From CAYYWP01 sp050176585 (GTDB lineage: Bacteria > Desulfobacterota > Binatia > HRBIN30 > CADEER01), in the NCBI GenBank assembly GCA_050176585.1, contig JBFXHX010000008.1, positions 60,654-124,653 on the forward strand: 64,000 nt of DNA. Reading direction: 5' to 3'. The position numbers and the translations under genes were made by a program. Positions 1-8,992 of the stretch are shown here, piece by piece. The notes beneath the pieces are model-generated. The model did not search any database, was not told the DNA's origin, and saw only the letters and a list, made by a program, of their open reading frames with translations. Every line of letters begins with the position of its first letter. The first letter of the stretch is position 1.

Positions 1-83
1 TCGCGATCGGATTGGCGGGCGGCATCGGCCCCGCCTGGCGCGCCGCCCGCATGCGCCCGATCGAAGCGCTGCGCAAAGCGTGA
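1..83 (+). CDS. ABC transporter permease, C-terminal end (partial, MacB/FtsX-like)
   Basis: Only the last 26 codons are in the window, read in the frame that ends at the TGA at 81-83. The peptide contains GPAWRAARMRPIEALRKA, which matches the conserved end of FtsX/MacB-type ABC permeases (PAxRAAxxxPxEALR). The gene begins upstream of the window. It lies 62 bases before a HlyD/MacA-like adaptor on the same strand, so the two probably belong to one ABC-type export operon. The family call rests on this short tail and on the neighbour. Confidence 0.7.
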   Translation, partial: AIGLAGGIGPAWRAARMRPIEALRKA

Positions 84-145
84 CGGAACCGCTGTCGCCC
101 CGGTTGGGATGTTGGGCTGTTAAGGGCTAGGGAAGTTCGCTGTCG

Positions 146-1336
146 ATGACCGCCGACCGCGAAGAGCAGCTGCGCAACGATCTCCAGTCGCTGCGCATCG
201 AGCGCTCCGCACCGCCGCCACCGAGGCCTCGGCAATCCCGCCGCTGGCTTTCCGCGCTCTTGATCGCGCTCGTGGCCCTGGCCGGGGCGGCCGCATGGGC
301 GCTGAAAGCGCGCCCGCTGGCCGTGAACGTCGCGATCGCGCAGCGCTCGGCGGATGCCCAGGGCGCCGCGATTCCGCTCTTGTCGGGTTCGGGCTACATC
401 GTGACCGGCGACCGCTACGTCTCGATCGGCGTGCGCGTTCCGGGTCGGATCGACCGCTACTTCGTCGAGGAGGGCCAGAGCGTGCGCAAGGGCGACGCCC
501 TGGTACAGCTCGACGACCGCGACTACCGGGCGGCGGTGACGGCGATCGAAGCGCGGCTCGCCTCCGCGAAGGCGAACCTCGCGTTGGCGCGAGCGGACCT
601 CGGCCGCGGGCGGGCTCTCCACCGCCAGGGCGTGATCTCCGCACAGGAGCTGGATGTGCTCGAGAACCGCGCCGCCGTGGCCCGCGCCGGCATCACGCAG
701 CTCGAAGCCGAGCGGCAGCAAGCCAAGGTGAACCTCGACTACACCACCCTGCGCGCGCCGGCCGACGGCGTCGTCCTCGCGAAGCTGAAGGAAGTCGGGG
801 AAATCGCCGTGCCGGGAGGCTTTGCCGGCTCGGGCGACCTCATCCGGCTCGCGAACCTCTCGGATATGCGCGCCGAAGTCGACGTGAACGAGGCCGACCT
901 CAACCGGGTGAAGCTCGGACAGCCCGCGCAGGTTACTCCTGACGCCTACCCCGATGCGATCTACGACGCGCGCGTGGTCAAGCTGTACCCGCAGGTCGAC
1001 CGCCAAAAGGGCACCTTGAAGGTCGAGGTACACATCCTCGCGCCGGACGAGAAGTTGCTGCCGGACATGAGCGCGCGCGTCACCTTTCTGCAGCCGCCCG
1101 ATGCCGTGCGCAACGAAGCGCCGATGGTGCTCGTGCCGGCGTCTGCGGTGCATCGCGACGTCAGCGGGGACAACATCGTGTGGGTCGTCGACGACGGCCG
1201 CGCGCGGGCCCGGCGTGTCGAACCGCGCGGCGCGGTCGCCGACCAGCTGCGCATCGCCGATGGCCTGCGGGGCGGCGAGACCGTCATCCTCGGCGACGTT
1301 GCGCTGCGCGAGGGGCAGCGCGTCACCGCGGAGTGA
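146..1336 (+). CDS. Periplasmic adaptor subunit of an efflux system (HlyD/MacA-like)
   Basis: A 396-residue membrane-fusion protein. It has a proline-rich cytoplasmic N-terminus (about 1-30), one membrane helix (about 35-53), a lipoyl-like half (about 85-115, GRIDRYFVEEGQSVRKGD), an alpha-helical hairpin (about 125-190), a second lipoyl half (TTLRAPADGVVLAKLKEVGE) and beta-barrel and membrane-proximal domains. Such adaptors bridge an inner-membrane transporter to an outer-membrane channel. The preceding permease fragment suggests that the partner is an ABC transporter. No outer-membrane factor follows directly. The membrane anchor, instead of a lipobox, is like that of MacA-type adaptors. The substrate cannot be inferred. 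Confidence 0.88.
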   Translation: MTADREEQLRNDLQSLRIERSAPPPPRPRQSRRWLSALLIALVALAGAAAWALKARPLAVNVAIAQRSADAQGAAIPLLSGSGYIVTGDRYVSIGVRVPGRIDRYFVEEGQSVRKGDALVQLDDRDYRAAVTAIEARLASAKANLALARADLGRGRALHRQGVISAQELDVLENRAAVARAGITQLEAERQQAKVNLDYTTLRAPADGVVLAKLKEVGEIAVPGGFAGSGDLIRLANLSDMRAEVDVNEADLNRVKLGQPAQVTPDAYPDAIYDARVVKLYPQVDRQKGTLKVEVHILAPDEKLLPDMSARVTFLQPPDAVRNEAPMVLVPASAVHRDVSGDNIVWVVDDGRARARRVEPRGAVADQLRIADGLRGGETVILGDVALREGQRVTAE

Positions 1337-1348
1337 ACGAGCGCGGGA

Positions 1349-1513
1349 GTGTAGCCGCGGGACCTGTGCCGGCACCGCGGCGCGGGAGCGCCGCCCGGTT
1401 GGGTGGCGTGGCGCGTAGCCTGCCCGTGCGTGGTGCGCGTGAGATGCCCTTGCCGCGTTCCGCCCCTGGGCATCGCTGCGCGATGCAGGCGACCACGGGT
1501 GCCGTGGCTACAC
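1349..1513. repeat. Dispersed repeat, family B, with terminal inverted repeats (copy 1)
   Basis: The stretch begins GTGTAGCCGCGG and ends CCGTGGCTACAC, which is a 12-base terminal inverted repeat with one mismatch. Near its right end is the hairpin GCATCGC-TGC-GCGATGC. A second copy at 43020-43141 shares the same right-hand 45 or so bases and the same ends. Shorter hairpins starting with the same TGTAGCC end occur at about 5323, 46143 and 59172. It holds no plausible gene. This looks like a small non-autonomous mobile or REP-like element between the adaptor gene and the convergent kinase gene. Confidence 0.65.
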
Positions 1514-1518
1514 CTTCA

Positions 1519-3705
1519 TCACGATTCCCCGCCGCGCGAAGCGTCCGAATCCGGGCCGGCGAGATAGCGCTCGAGCGCCACGCGTAGCCGAGCGGGGTCC
1601 ACCGGCTTGCGAATGGTGCCGGTGAACCCCGCCGCGTGCGCGGCCGCGTCGTCCTCGCCGGGACTGGTGGCGGTGAAAGCGAGGATCGGCGTCATCGCGT
1701 TCGCGCTCTGCGCATCGTGCCGGATGTGCGCGGTGGCGGTGATGCCGCTCATCTCGGGCATTTGCAGATCCATCAAGATCAGATCGAACGGCTCGCGAGC
1801 GGCTTTCGCCACCGCTTCGACGCCGTTCACCGCGGTCTCCACTTCGATGCCCCAGCGGGCGAGCATCCGCGCGGCGAGTTGGCGGCTCACCAGATTGTCC
1901 TCGACCACCAGGACGCGCCGTCCCTCAGCCGAGACCAACGCCGCGGGCGCATCGTCCCGCGGGGCGCCTTCCAGCGTACGCGGCAGCGCGAGGGTGAAGC
2001 TGAACGTGCTGCCCCGCCCCGGCGTGCTCTCCAGCTCGATGTCGGAGCCCATCACCTGCAGCAGGCGGCGCACGATGCTGAGGCCGAGGCCGGTACCGCC
2101 GTAGTGCCGCGTGGTGTCTGTCGCCGCCTGCGTGAACGGTTCGAATACTGCCGCCTGTTTGTCGCGCGGAATCCCGATCCCCGTATCGCTCACGCGAAAG
2201 CGGATGCACGCCGTCGCGGCATCTCCACCCGCATGCTCGAGCGCCAGCGTCACGCACCCGGCGGGTGTGAACTTCATCGCGTTCGAGAGCAGGTTGCCGA
2301 GCACTTGTGCGATGCGCAGCTGGTCGCCGACCACTCGCGGAGGCAGGTCGGGTCCGAGATCGACGGTGAGGGCGACGTCCGTCGCGCGCGCCTGCGGCTC
2401 GAACGCGAGCAGCATGGTGTTCGCGAGCGCGGCGGGGTCAAACGGCCGCTCCTCCAAGGTGAGCCGGCCCGCGTCGATCTTGCTGAAATCGAGCACGTCG
2501 TTGATGAGCGCCAGGAGGTGCTCGGCCGCGGTCTTCAGCGCCTCCAATGGCTGGCGCTGATCCGGGCGCGGATCCTCGTCGAGCAGCATCCCCGCGTAGC
2601 CGATGACGATGTTGAGCGGCGTGCGCAACTCGTGGCTCATGACGGAGAGGAAATCGGCCTTGGCGTGCGCGGATCGATCCGCGAGATCGCGCGCTTCGCG
2701 GAGGTGATGCTCGGATTGCTTGCGCATCTCGATCTCTTCCAGCAGCGCTTCGCGCTGCGCGAAGAAGTTGCGGATCAAGCGGACGATCGTGCCGAACTCG
2801 TGCTTTGCATGCAGGTAGCGCGCGGCCGGCGTGAGGTCCTGCCGGTCGAGGCTCTGCGAGATGCGCTGCAGCGGGTTGCGCACCCAGATGATGACGAACC
2901 CGCCGAGCAGCAGGAGGTTCAGCGCCGCAAACCCCAGATAAATCGCGTTGTAGCTCGCCTGCCAACGCCGAAGCACCGGCACGCTGGGCATGTCGCGCTG
3001 CGTCTGCAGCGTCGCGACGGGATGCCCGCCCGCATCCAGGAGGTTCCGGAACAGCTCGACGCGCGCCGCGCTGAGATCCGCATGGGCGCCTGCGTACCCG
3101 CTCGCGGGTACCTGGAGCGAGACGGTGCCGCCGACGGCTTTGGCCAGGCGATCGAGGTAGCGGTGCTCGAGCACGCGCGCCGCGACGAACCACCCCTGCG
3201 GCGGCGAGATGCGGGCGTGATCCGCCGTGGGCTGTACCGGCGCGGTAAAGTACTCGATCAGCTCGCCGTGCGGGGAACGGCCGTAGAAATTGCTGAACGA
3301 ATTGTGGTCCACCGCGACGCGCAGTTGATCGGTAGTCAGCTCCGCCGCCGCGGCACGCCCGGATGGCACGGTGTAGATGCGCCGCAGCGCGCGGTCGTAC
3401 ACCCAACCGTATTGGATCCCAAACGGCGCCAGCGCGTGGTCGATGTTCTGTTTCGCCCACTCCCGGTCGGGACGCCTGATGAACGCCACCATGTCGTCCC
3501 AGTACGTGTAGTCGAACACCGCTCTCGCGATCGGGGCGCGCTCGAGGGCGAGGATGGCGTCGAGACTGCCCGCGGACTCCTCCAGCCGCTGATCGAGCAG
3601 CTCGCGGTTTATCGCCTCGCCGGCGCGCCCGAGCAGCGCCAGCGCACCCGCATACAGAGCGACGGTGATGAGCAGGAAGAGGAGAAACCGGTTGTGGATC
3701 CGCAT
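1519..3705 (-). CDS. Hybrid sensor histidine kinase with receiver domain (CHASE4-like sensor)
   Basis: A 728-residue two-component sensor. In order: membrane helix 8-26; a periplasmic sensor (about 30-250) with the TYWDDMVAF signature typical of CHASE4 domains; a second helix 254-275; a linker with a coiled coil (about 320-345); HisKA with SVMSHELRTPL (phosphorylated His358); HATPase with the N-box LGNLLSNAMKF, DTGIGIP and GGTGLGLSI; and a C-terminal receiver (about 596-712) with VVEDN, the phospho-acceptor Asp646 in MDLQMP and the conserved Lys700. A longer in-frame upstream extension overlaps the M20 peptidase gene and is rejected; ATG at 3705 puts the signal helix at the N-terminus. It lies 20 bases downstream of the peptidase gene. 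No output regulator is adjacent, so a distant phosphotransfer partner is likely. Confidence 0.9.
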   Translation of the reverse strand: MRIHNRFLLFLLITVALYAGALALLGRAGEAINRELLDQRLEESAGSLDAILALERAPIARAVFDYTYWDDMVAFIRRPDREWAKQNIDHALAPFGIQYGWVYDRALRRIYTVPSGRAAAAELTTDQLRVAVDHNSFSNFYGRSPHGELIEYFTAPVQPTADHARISPPQGWFVAARVLEHRYLDRLAKAVGGTVSLQVPASGYAGAHADLSAARVELFRNLLDAGGHPVATLQTQRDMPSVPVLRRWQASYNAIYLGFAALNLLLLGGFVIIWVRNPLQRISQSLDRQDLTPAARYLHAKHEFGTIVRLIRNFFAQREALLEEIEMRKQSEHHLREARDLADRSAHAKADFLSVMSHELRTPLNIVIGYAGMLLDEDPRPDQRQPLEALKTAAEHLLALINDVLDFSKIDAGRLTLEERPFDPAALANTMLLAFEPQARATDVALTVDLGPDLPPRVVGDQLRIAQVLGNLLSNAMKFTPAGCVTLALEHAGGDAATACIRFRVSDTGIGIPRDKQAAVFEPFTQAATDTTRHYGGTGLGLSIVRRLLQVMGSDIELESTPGRGSTFSFTLALPRTLEGAPRDDAPAALVSAEGRRVLVVEDNLVSRQLAARMLARWGIEVETAVNGVEAVAKAAREPFDLILMDLQMPEMSGITATAHIRHDAQSANAMTPILAFTATSPGEDDAAAHAAGFTGTIRKPVDPARLRVALERYLAGPDSDASRGGES

Positions 3706-3725
3706 GCACCCTCGAACGGAGGCCC

Positions 3726-5135
3726 TCAGCCCGCGCGATGGTGGTCGGCGAGCACTTGCGCGATGCACGCGGTCAGCCGCGCCCCGGTGGCCAGATGCAG
3801 GAACTCGTTCGGGCCATGCGCATTGGAGCGCGGCCCGAGCACGCCGGTGATGACGAACTGCGCGCGCGGGAAGCGCGCGCCGAGCATCCCCATGAACGGG
3901 ATCGTCCCGCCCTCGCCGTAATAACACGCCTCGGGACCGAAGTAGTCGCGCGAAGCCTTCGCGAGCGACTCCGCGAGCCAGGGCGCCAGGGCCGGCGCGT
4001 TCCAGCCGGTCGCGCTCGGTTCCGCTTCGAAGCGCACGTGCGCGCCATACGGCGGATCGGCGGTGAGCAGCGCCGCGAGAGCGCGCGACGCGTCGCCGGC
4101 GTCGAGCGTCGGCGGCAAGCGCAGCGACAGCTTCAAAGCGGTGTACGGGCGCAGCACGTTGCCCGCATTGGCCGGCGGGGGCAACCCCGCCGCGCCGGTG
4201 ATCTCGAGCTGCGGCCGCCAGGTGCGGTTCAGCAGCAGCTCGGTGACGTCATCGGTGACCGGCCGTACGCGGCGCGCGAACGGGAAGGCGTCGAGCAGGC
4301 GAGCGCCGAGGACTCGCGCCGTCGCCTCCGCCTGGGCGCGGCGCTCGCTCGGAATGGGGGCATGGAACGCGGCGGGGAGAACCGCGCCGGTGCGCTCGTC
4401 TTCGAGGCGGCTGAGGAGCTGCCGGGCGATGCGAAAGCTGGACGGCACCACGCCGCTCGCGGCACCGGAGTGCACGCCTTCGTCGAGCACCGTCACGGTG
4501 AGGGTGCCGTTGACGCACCCGCGGAGCGACGTCGTCACCCACATCTGATCGTAATTGCCGCAGCCGGAATCCAGGCACACCACGAGGTCCGGCGTGCCGA
4601 TGCGATCCGCCAGCGCTTCCATGTACGCGGGCAAATCCGGGGAATTGCTCTCCTCGCCCGCCTCGATGAGGACGATACAACGCGCATGCGGGATCCGGTG
4701 GCGCTCGAGCGCCGCCAGCGCGGTCGCGCAAGCGAATGCCGCATAACCGTCGTCGGCCGCGCCGCGCCCGTAGAGCTTGCCGTCGCGGATCACCGGAGAC
4801 CACGGCCCCAGGCCCTCGGCCCAGCCCTGCATCGGCGGTTGTTTGTCGAGATGCCCGTAGAGCAGCACGGTGCGCTCGCCGTCACCGGGCACCTCCATCC
4901 ACACCAGCGGCGTGCGCCCCGGCAGGCGGACCACCTCGAGTTGCAGATTCGGCGGACCGTGCGCGCGCACCCATTCGGCGATCAACTGGACGGCCTGCTC
5001 CATGTGGCCGTGCTCTTTCCATTCGGGGTCGAAAGCCAACGACTGGTTCGGGATCGCGATATAGCGCTCGAGCGCCGGAACGATGCTCGAATCCCAGGCG
5101 TCGTTCACGAAAGTGCGCAGTGCTGCGATGCTCAT
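3726..5135 (-). CDS. M20 family metallopeptidase (dipeptidase-like)
   Basis: A 469-residue zinc-dependent exo- or dipeptidase. The M20 metal-site motifs are present: LLYGHLDKQPP, YGRGAADDGYA, EAGEESNSPD, VCLDSG, and a C-terminal NAHGPNEF that supplies the last histidine. A dimerisation (lid) domain lies between about residues 190 and 320. There is no signal peptide, so it should be cytoplasmic. ATG at 5135 is preferred because the in-frame extension upstream has no M20 similarity; a GAGG lies 11 bases before it. The substrate is probably a short peptide. It may be cotranscribed with the downstream hybrid kinase. Confidence 0.9.
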   Translation of the reverse strand: MSIAALRTFVNDAWDSSIVPALERYIAIPNQSLAFDPEWKEHGHMEQAVQLIAEWVRAHGPPNLQLEVVRLPGRTPLVWMEVPGDGERTVLLYGHLDKQPPMQGWAEGLGPWSPVIRDGKLYGRGAADDGYAAFACATALAALERHRIPHARCIVLIEAGEESNSPDLPAYMEALADRIGTPDLVVCLDSGCGNYDQMWVTTSLRGCVNGTLTVTVLDEGVHSGAASGVVPSSFRIARQLLSRLEDERTGAVLPAAFHAPIPSERRAQAEATARVLGARLLDAFPFARRVRPVTDDVTELLLNRTWRPQLEITGAAGLPPPANAGNVLRPYTALKLSLRLPPTLDAGDASRALAALLTADPPYGAHVRFEAEPSATGWNAPALAPWLAESLAKASRDYFGPEACYYGEGGTIPFMGMLGARFPRAQFVITGVLGPRSNAHGPNEFLHLATGARLTACIAQVLADHHRAG

Positions 5136-5432
5136 GCGTGGAAGACCTCGCGCGCCACATAGACGCCGCGAGTACATAAAGAAAGTGGGATTTCGGTCGC
5201 GCGCGCATCGAGCCCGAAGCACGGGCGAACGTGTGGGTCCGTGCGCGTTCGGTACCGAACCGCGAACGACGGAGACGACCGCGTTTGCGTCCAGTGCGCT
5301 GCGCAATATTCCGCAACAATCCGTGTAGCCGCCGCTCCTGCGGCGGCCGCTACGTCCGAAGTGGGATTCGCGCGCGGCCGCGTACGACCCGGCGCTCGTC
5401 GTACGCCAACGCGCCGGACCGAGCTGCCCCAC
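5136..5432. other. Intergenic region with a hairpin, no gene seen
   Basis: About 300 bases between the M20 peptidase start and the end of the next minus-strand gene. It presumably holds the peptidase promoter, but no clear -35/-10 pair was found. The hairpin at 5323-5353 is the only structure noted. Open frames here lack protein-like sequence. Confidence 0.5.
5323..5353. repeat. Short hairpin related to family B repeat ends
   Basis: The sequence starts GTGTAGCCGCC and forms a 7-bp stem CCGCCGC / GCGGCGG around TCCT, followed by CCGCTAC. The TGTAGCCGC start equals the end of the family B elements. It could be a solo end of such an element, or act as a terminator for the minus-strand gene that ends at 5433. 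Confidence 0.4.
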
Positions 5433-5864
5433 TCATCGAGCGCCCGCTCGGCGCCGGAGATGGCGGCCGAAGGCGGCCATCACCAACCGGTGAACCGGCG
5501 ACTGCGTGCACGCGTACACCGGCCACGGCAGCCGCGGAAGGAAACCCCGCACCGAGCACTGCACCGCCTGACCGCCGCGCGCGGAGCGGAACTCGAGCGC
5601 GCCATGCGGTCTGGGGGCGGCGAGCAGACCGCCGCGGACGTGAAACACGATGCGCTCGGCGTGTGCACAGCCGGTGTCGTTCGCGAACGCGAGCAGCGCG
5701 GGTACACGCCGGAACCCCAGGTGCACGCGCCACTCTCCCTCCGGATCGCCGCTCACGCGGAGGAGCGGCGAGAACCGCGCCAGCCAACGCACGTACTCGC
5801 GTGCGACCTCGCGAGCGTCGAGGCCCCCGGCAGCGAACTGCTGGGTGGAGTGCGCCGTCTTCAT
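5433..5864 (-). CDS. Hypothetical protein, 143 aa, downstream of the DHS-like gene
   Basis: The protein is not confidently recognised. From ATG at 5864 it has 143 residues: an amphipathic start with AREYVRWLARFSPLLRV, alternating beta-like strands, an ALEFR segment, and a conserved-looking end FLPRLPWPVY ... HRLVMAAFGRHL. The length and strand-rich pattern would suit an SRPBCC-like or lipid-binding fold, but this is a guess. There is no signal peptide. It starts 60 bases downstream of the deoxyhypusine-synthase-like gene on the same strand, so cotranscription is likely. A start 14 codons upstream is possible but adds only basic residues. Confidence 0.55.
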   Translation of the reverse strand: MKTAHSTQQFAAGGLDAREVAREYVRWLARFSPLLRVSGDPEGEWRVHLGFRRVPALLAFANDTGCAHAERIVFHVRGGLLAAPRPHGALEFRSARGGQAVQCSVRGFLPRLPWPVYACTQSPVHRLVMAAFGRHLRRRAGAR

Positions 5865-5924
5865 CCGGGACGGGCCGCGCAGTCGCTCAGGGCGCTGCAG
5901 GCGCACCGGCGGCGCGCGCAGGCG

Positions 5925-6908
<984 letters not shown>

Positions 6909-7044
6909 GCGACGATGGTCGATCCCCGCACGACATGCAACTGCCCTCTGAAGCGGAGTGGTTGGACGCAAATGAATGACGTACGGGGATACGCTGTCAC
7001 GGTGTTGGCGCCGTTAGGGCGGGATGACACTGAAATCGGGAAAG

Positions 7045-7809
7045 TCAGCGCGGCACGAAGCGGACGCGGAAGAGCTTCGGCCAGAGCTTGCCGGTCACCA
7101 GAAAGGTTCCATCCCGCGCATCGTAGGCGATGCCGTTGAGGACTGCGCCGGAGGCCAGCGACGCGCGCTCCTCGCGCGTGAGCAAACTGCTCGCGTCGAT
7201 GGCGGCGCGCACCGTCCCGTTGCGCGCGGTGATCGCGACGATGCGTTCGGTCGTCCACACGTTGGCGTAGATCGTGTCGCCGACGCATTCGAGCTCGTTC
7301 AGCCGGTCCAACGGTCGCCCCCCCTCGTGCACCGCCATGGTGCGCACCAGCGCGAAGGTGCTGGGGTCGCGAAAGTAGAGCCGCTGACTGCCGTCGCTCT
7401 GCACCAGGTGGGTCCCGTCGAAACACAGGCCCCACCCCTCGCCGGCATAGCGGTGCGTGCCGATCGGCGCGAAGCTCGCCGGATTCCAGCGCAGCGCCTC
7501 GCCATTCTGCCAGGTGAGCTGCACGAGCTCGCCCTTGGCCCACGCCAGCCCTTCGCCGAACAGCGGCGGCTTCAGGTCGGCCTCGCGGAGCACGCGCCCC
7601 GTGCGGAGCTCCACCTCGCGGAGACTCGAGCGGCCGACCAGCCCGGTGCTCTCGTACAGCGATGTCCCGTGCAGCACGAGCCCCTGCGTGAAGGCCTGCG
7701 GGTCATGCGGATAGGCGGCCACCACCTGGACGCGCAGCTGCTCGGGCGGCGCTTCGGCCACCGCCGCCGCCGCGCAGCACAGGAGCAAGAACGCGGCGAG
7801 GCGCGTCAT
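7045..7809 (-). CDS. Glutaminyl-peptide cyclotransferase (plant-type beta-propeller)
   Basis: A 254-residue secreted protein with an N-terminal signal peptide (MTRLAAFLLLCCAAAAVAEA). The mature part begins with YPHDPQAFTQGLVL and contains LYESTGLVGRSSLREV, the typical opening of plant-type glutamine cyclotransferases, which fold as a five-bladed propeller. Further family segments are FGEGLAW, GEGWGLCFDG, DRLNELECV, IYANVW and VLNGIAYD. The enzyme converts N-terminal glutamine of peptides to pyroglutamate, most likely in the periplasm. The longer frame upstream belongs to the neighbouring NfeD-like gene, which ends 31 bases before this start. Confidence 0.87.
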   Translation of the reverse strand: MTRLAAFLLLCCAAAAVAEAPPEQLRVQVVAAYPHDPQAFTQGLVLHGTSLYESTGLVGRSSLREVELRTGRVLREADLKPPLFGEGLAWAKGELVQLTWQNGEALRWNPASFAPIGTHRYAGEGWGLCFDGTHLVQSDGSQRLYFRDPSTFALVRTMAVHEGGRPLDRLNELECVGDTIYANVWTTERIVAITARNGTVRAAIDASSLLTREERASLASGAVLNGIAYDARDGTFLVTGKLWPKLFRVRFVPR

Positions 7810-7840
7810 GCGGCGCCGGTCACTCAGCGCTTCGAGGCGA

Positions 7841-8227
7841 TCACTCGCGCGCGGAGTCGTCGCGCACGATGAGCGTGCGCCCGCGCGCGCTGACCACGCG
7901 CACGGGCCGGCCGGGGTCGACGGGAGCGGCCCCCGGCGCCAGCTCGGCGCGCCACACCTCGGCGCCGAGCGCGATGGTGCCCTCGGGGGCGAGCCGCCGC
8001 CGTGCGACGCCGCGTTTCCCCACCATCGCGGCGACGCCCTGCGGCACGCGCTCATACGAGCGCTTGACCAGAGGGTAGAGCAACAGGTCCTTCGCGATCC
8101 AGCCCGCGATCACCAGGAGCACGACCCAGCCGGGCACGCCGCCCCAGCGCCAGAATGCCCACAGCACGACCGTGATCACCGCGAGCGCCGGCACCTGAAA
8201 GAGCGCGTAGCGCATCAGCGGCGACAT
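7841..8227 (-). CDS. NfeD-like membrane protein (short form)
   Basis: A 128-residue protein with two membrane helices (about 10-25 and 28-50) followed by a small OB-fold-like domain containing VGKRGVARRRLAPEGTIALG and VRVVSARGRTLIV. This is the pattern of short NfeD proteins, which normally work with SPFH/stomatin-like proteins in membrane organisation. No SPFH gene is adjacent. ATG at 8227 is used; a second ATG at 8215 is possible. It is followed after 31 bases by the cyclotransferase gene on the same strand. Confidence 0.75.
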   Translation of the reverse strand: MSPLMRYALFQVPALAVITVVLWAFWRWGGVPGWVVLLVIAGWIAKDLLLYPLVKRSYERVPQGVAAMVGKRGVARRRLAPEGTIALGAEVWRAELAPGAAPVDPGRPVRVVSARGRTLIVRDDSARE

Positions 8228-8306
8228 CGAACGCACGGTCGACTCGCTCGCCGGGCGTTCTTGTGTTCGCGGCGGCGTTTCGCGCGCGCGCCGGCCGGGC
8301 GGGCTC

Positions 8307-8912
8307 TTACTGCTTGGCCGCTGCACGCCGCTTGGCCCCCGTGGCCCGCCGCTTGGGCGCGGTCTGTCGTTTGCGCGCCGCCGGCCGGTTCCGCGCCGGC
8401 GTGCGCTGGGGCGCTCGACGCGCGGGCTTCCCGCCCGCGGCTACCGTGAGCTCGTGCTGCGCATGCCAGTCGGCGATCGACAGCTCCGGCAACTCGGGAT
8501 AGCGCGGCCCGTCCGCCACGGTCGGCACCCAATCGGGTTTGTAGTTCATCATGAGCTGGACGTGCTCGGGCGGTACGGGCAGCTCGGTGTCGATCACCGC
8601 CGCGTTCGGCCACACGCCTTCGGGCCAGCGCTCGTCGAGGACGTACAGGTGGCTGCCGCAGTCGGCGCAGAACCAGCGCTCGCCCGGGCTGCGCGTCGCC
8701 CGCTTGCCCGGCTCGCGCATGACGGCGTGATAGCAGCGCAGATGCGGCTTGCCGCTGACCCGCAGACTGTCGCGCGCGCCCATGATGTTGCAGGTCAGCG
8801 CCCCACTCGTCTTCGCGCAGATCGAGCAGTAGCAGAACTGGTACGGGTACGGCGTCGTGGACTCGACGCTGAAGCGGACCTTGCCGCATTGGCAGGAGCC
8901 GTGCAGGCGCAT
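8307..8912 (-). CDS. GFA-domain (glutathione-dependent formaldehyde-activating-like) protein with basic tail
   Basis: A 201-residue protein. Residues 1-140 carry the GFA zinc motifs: GSCQCGKVRF, then FCYCSICAKTSG and FCADCGSHLYV, i.e. CxC, CxxC and CxxC pairs. GFA proteins bind zinc and, in the best-known case, catalyse glutathione-formaldehyde adduct formation, though most members are uncharacterised. Unusually, the last 45 or so residues form a Lys/Arg/Ala/Pro-rich, low-complexity tail ending KRRAAAKQ, resembling AlgP or histone H1-like tails and suggesting nucleic-acid or polyanion binding. It is divergent from murJ. Confidence 0.83.
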   Translation of the reverse strand: MRLHGSCQCGKVRFSVESTTPYPYQFCYCSICAKTSGALTCNIMGARDSLRVSGKPHLRCYHAVMREPGKRATRSPGERWFCADCGSHLYVLDERWPEGVWPNAAVIDTELPVPPEHVQLMMNYKPDWVPTVADGPRYPELPELSIADWHAQHELTVAAGGKPARRAPQRTPARNRPAARKRQTAPKRRATGAKRRAAAKQ

Positions 8913-8992
8913 CCCGATGTTGTAGCGCGCGCCCAGCCCGAATGCGACCGCGACGCTTGTGCGTGCGGGCGATCGGACGTAAGGCCGCGACT

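Noticed and set aside
1636..3921. Plus-strand open frame of about 760 codons opposite the hybrid kinase
   Set aside because: It is antisense to a kinase with full motifs. Composition is Arg/His-rich, as expected for a shadow frame.
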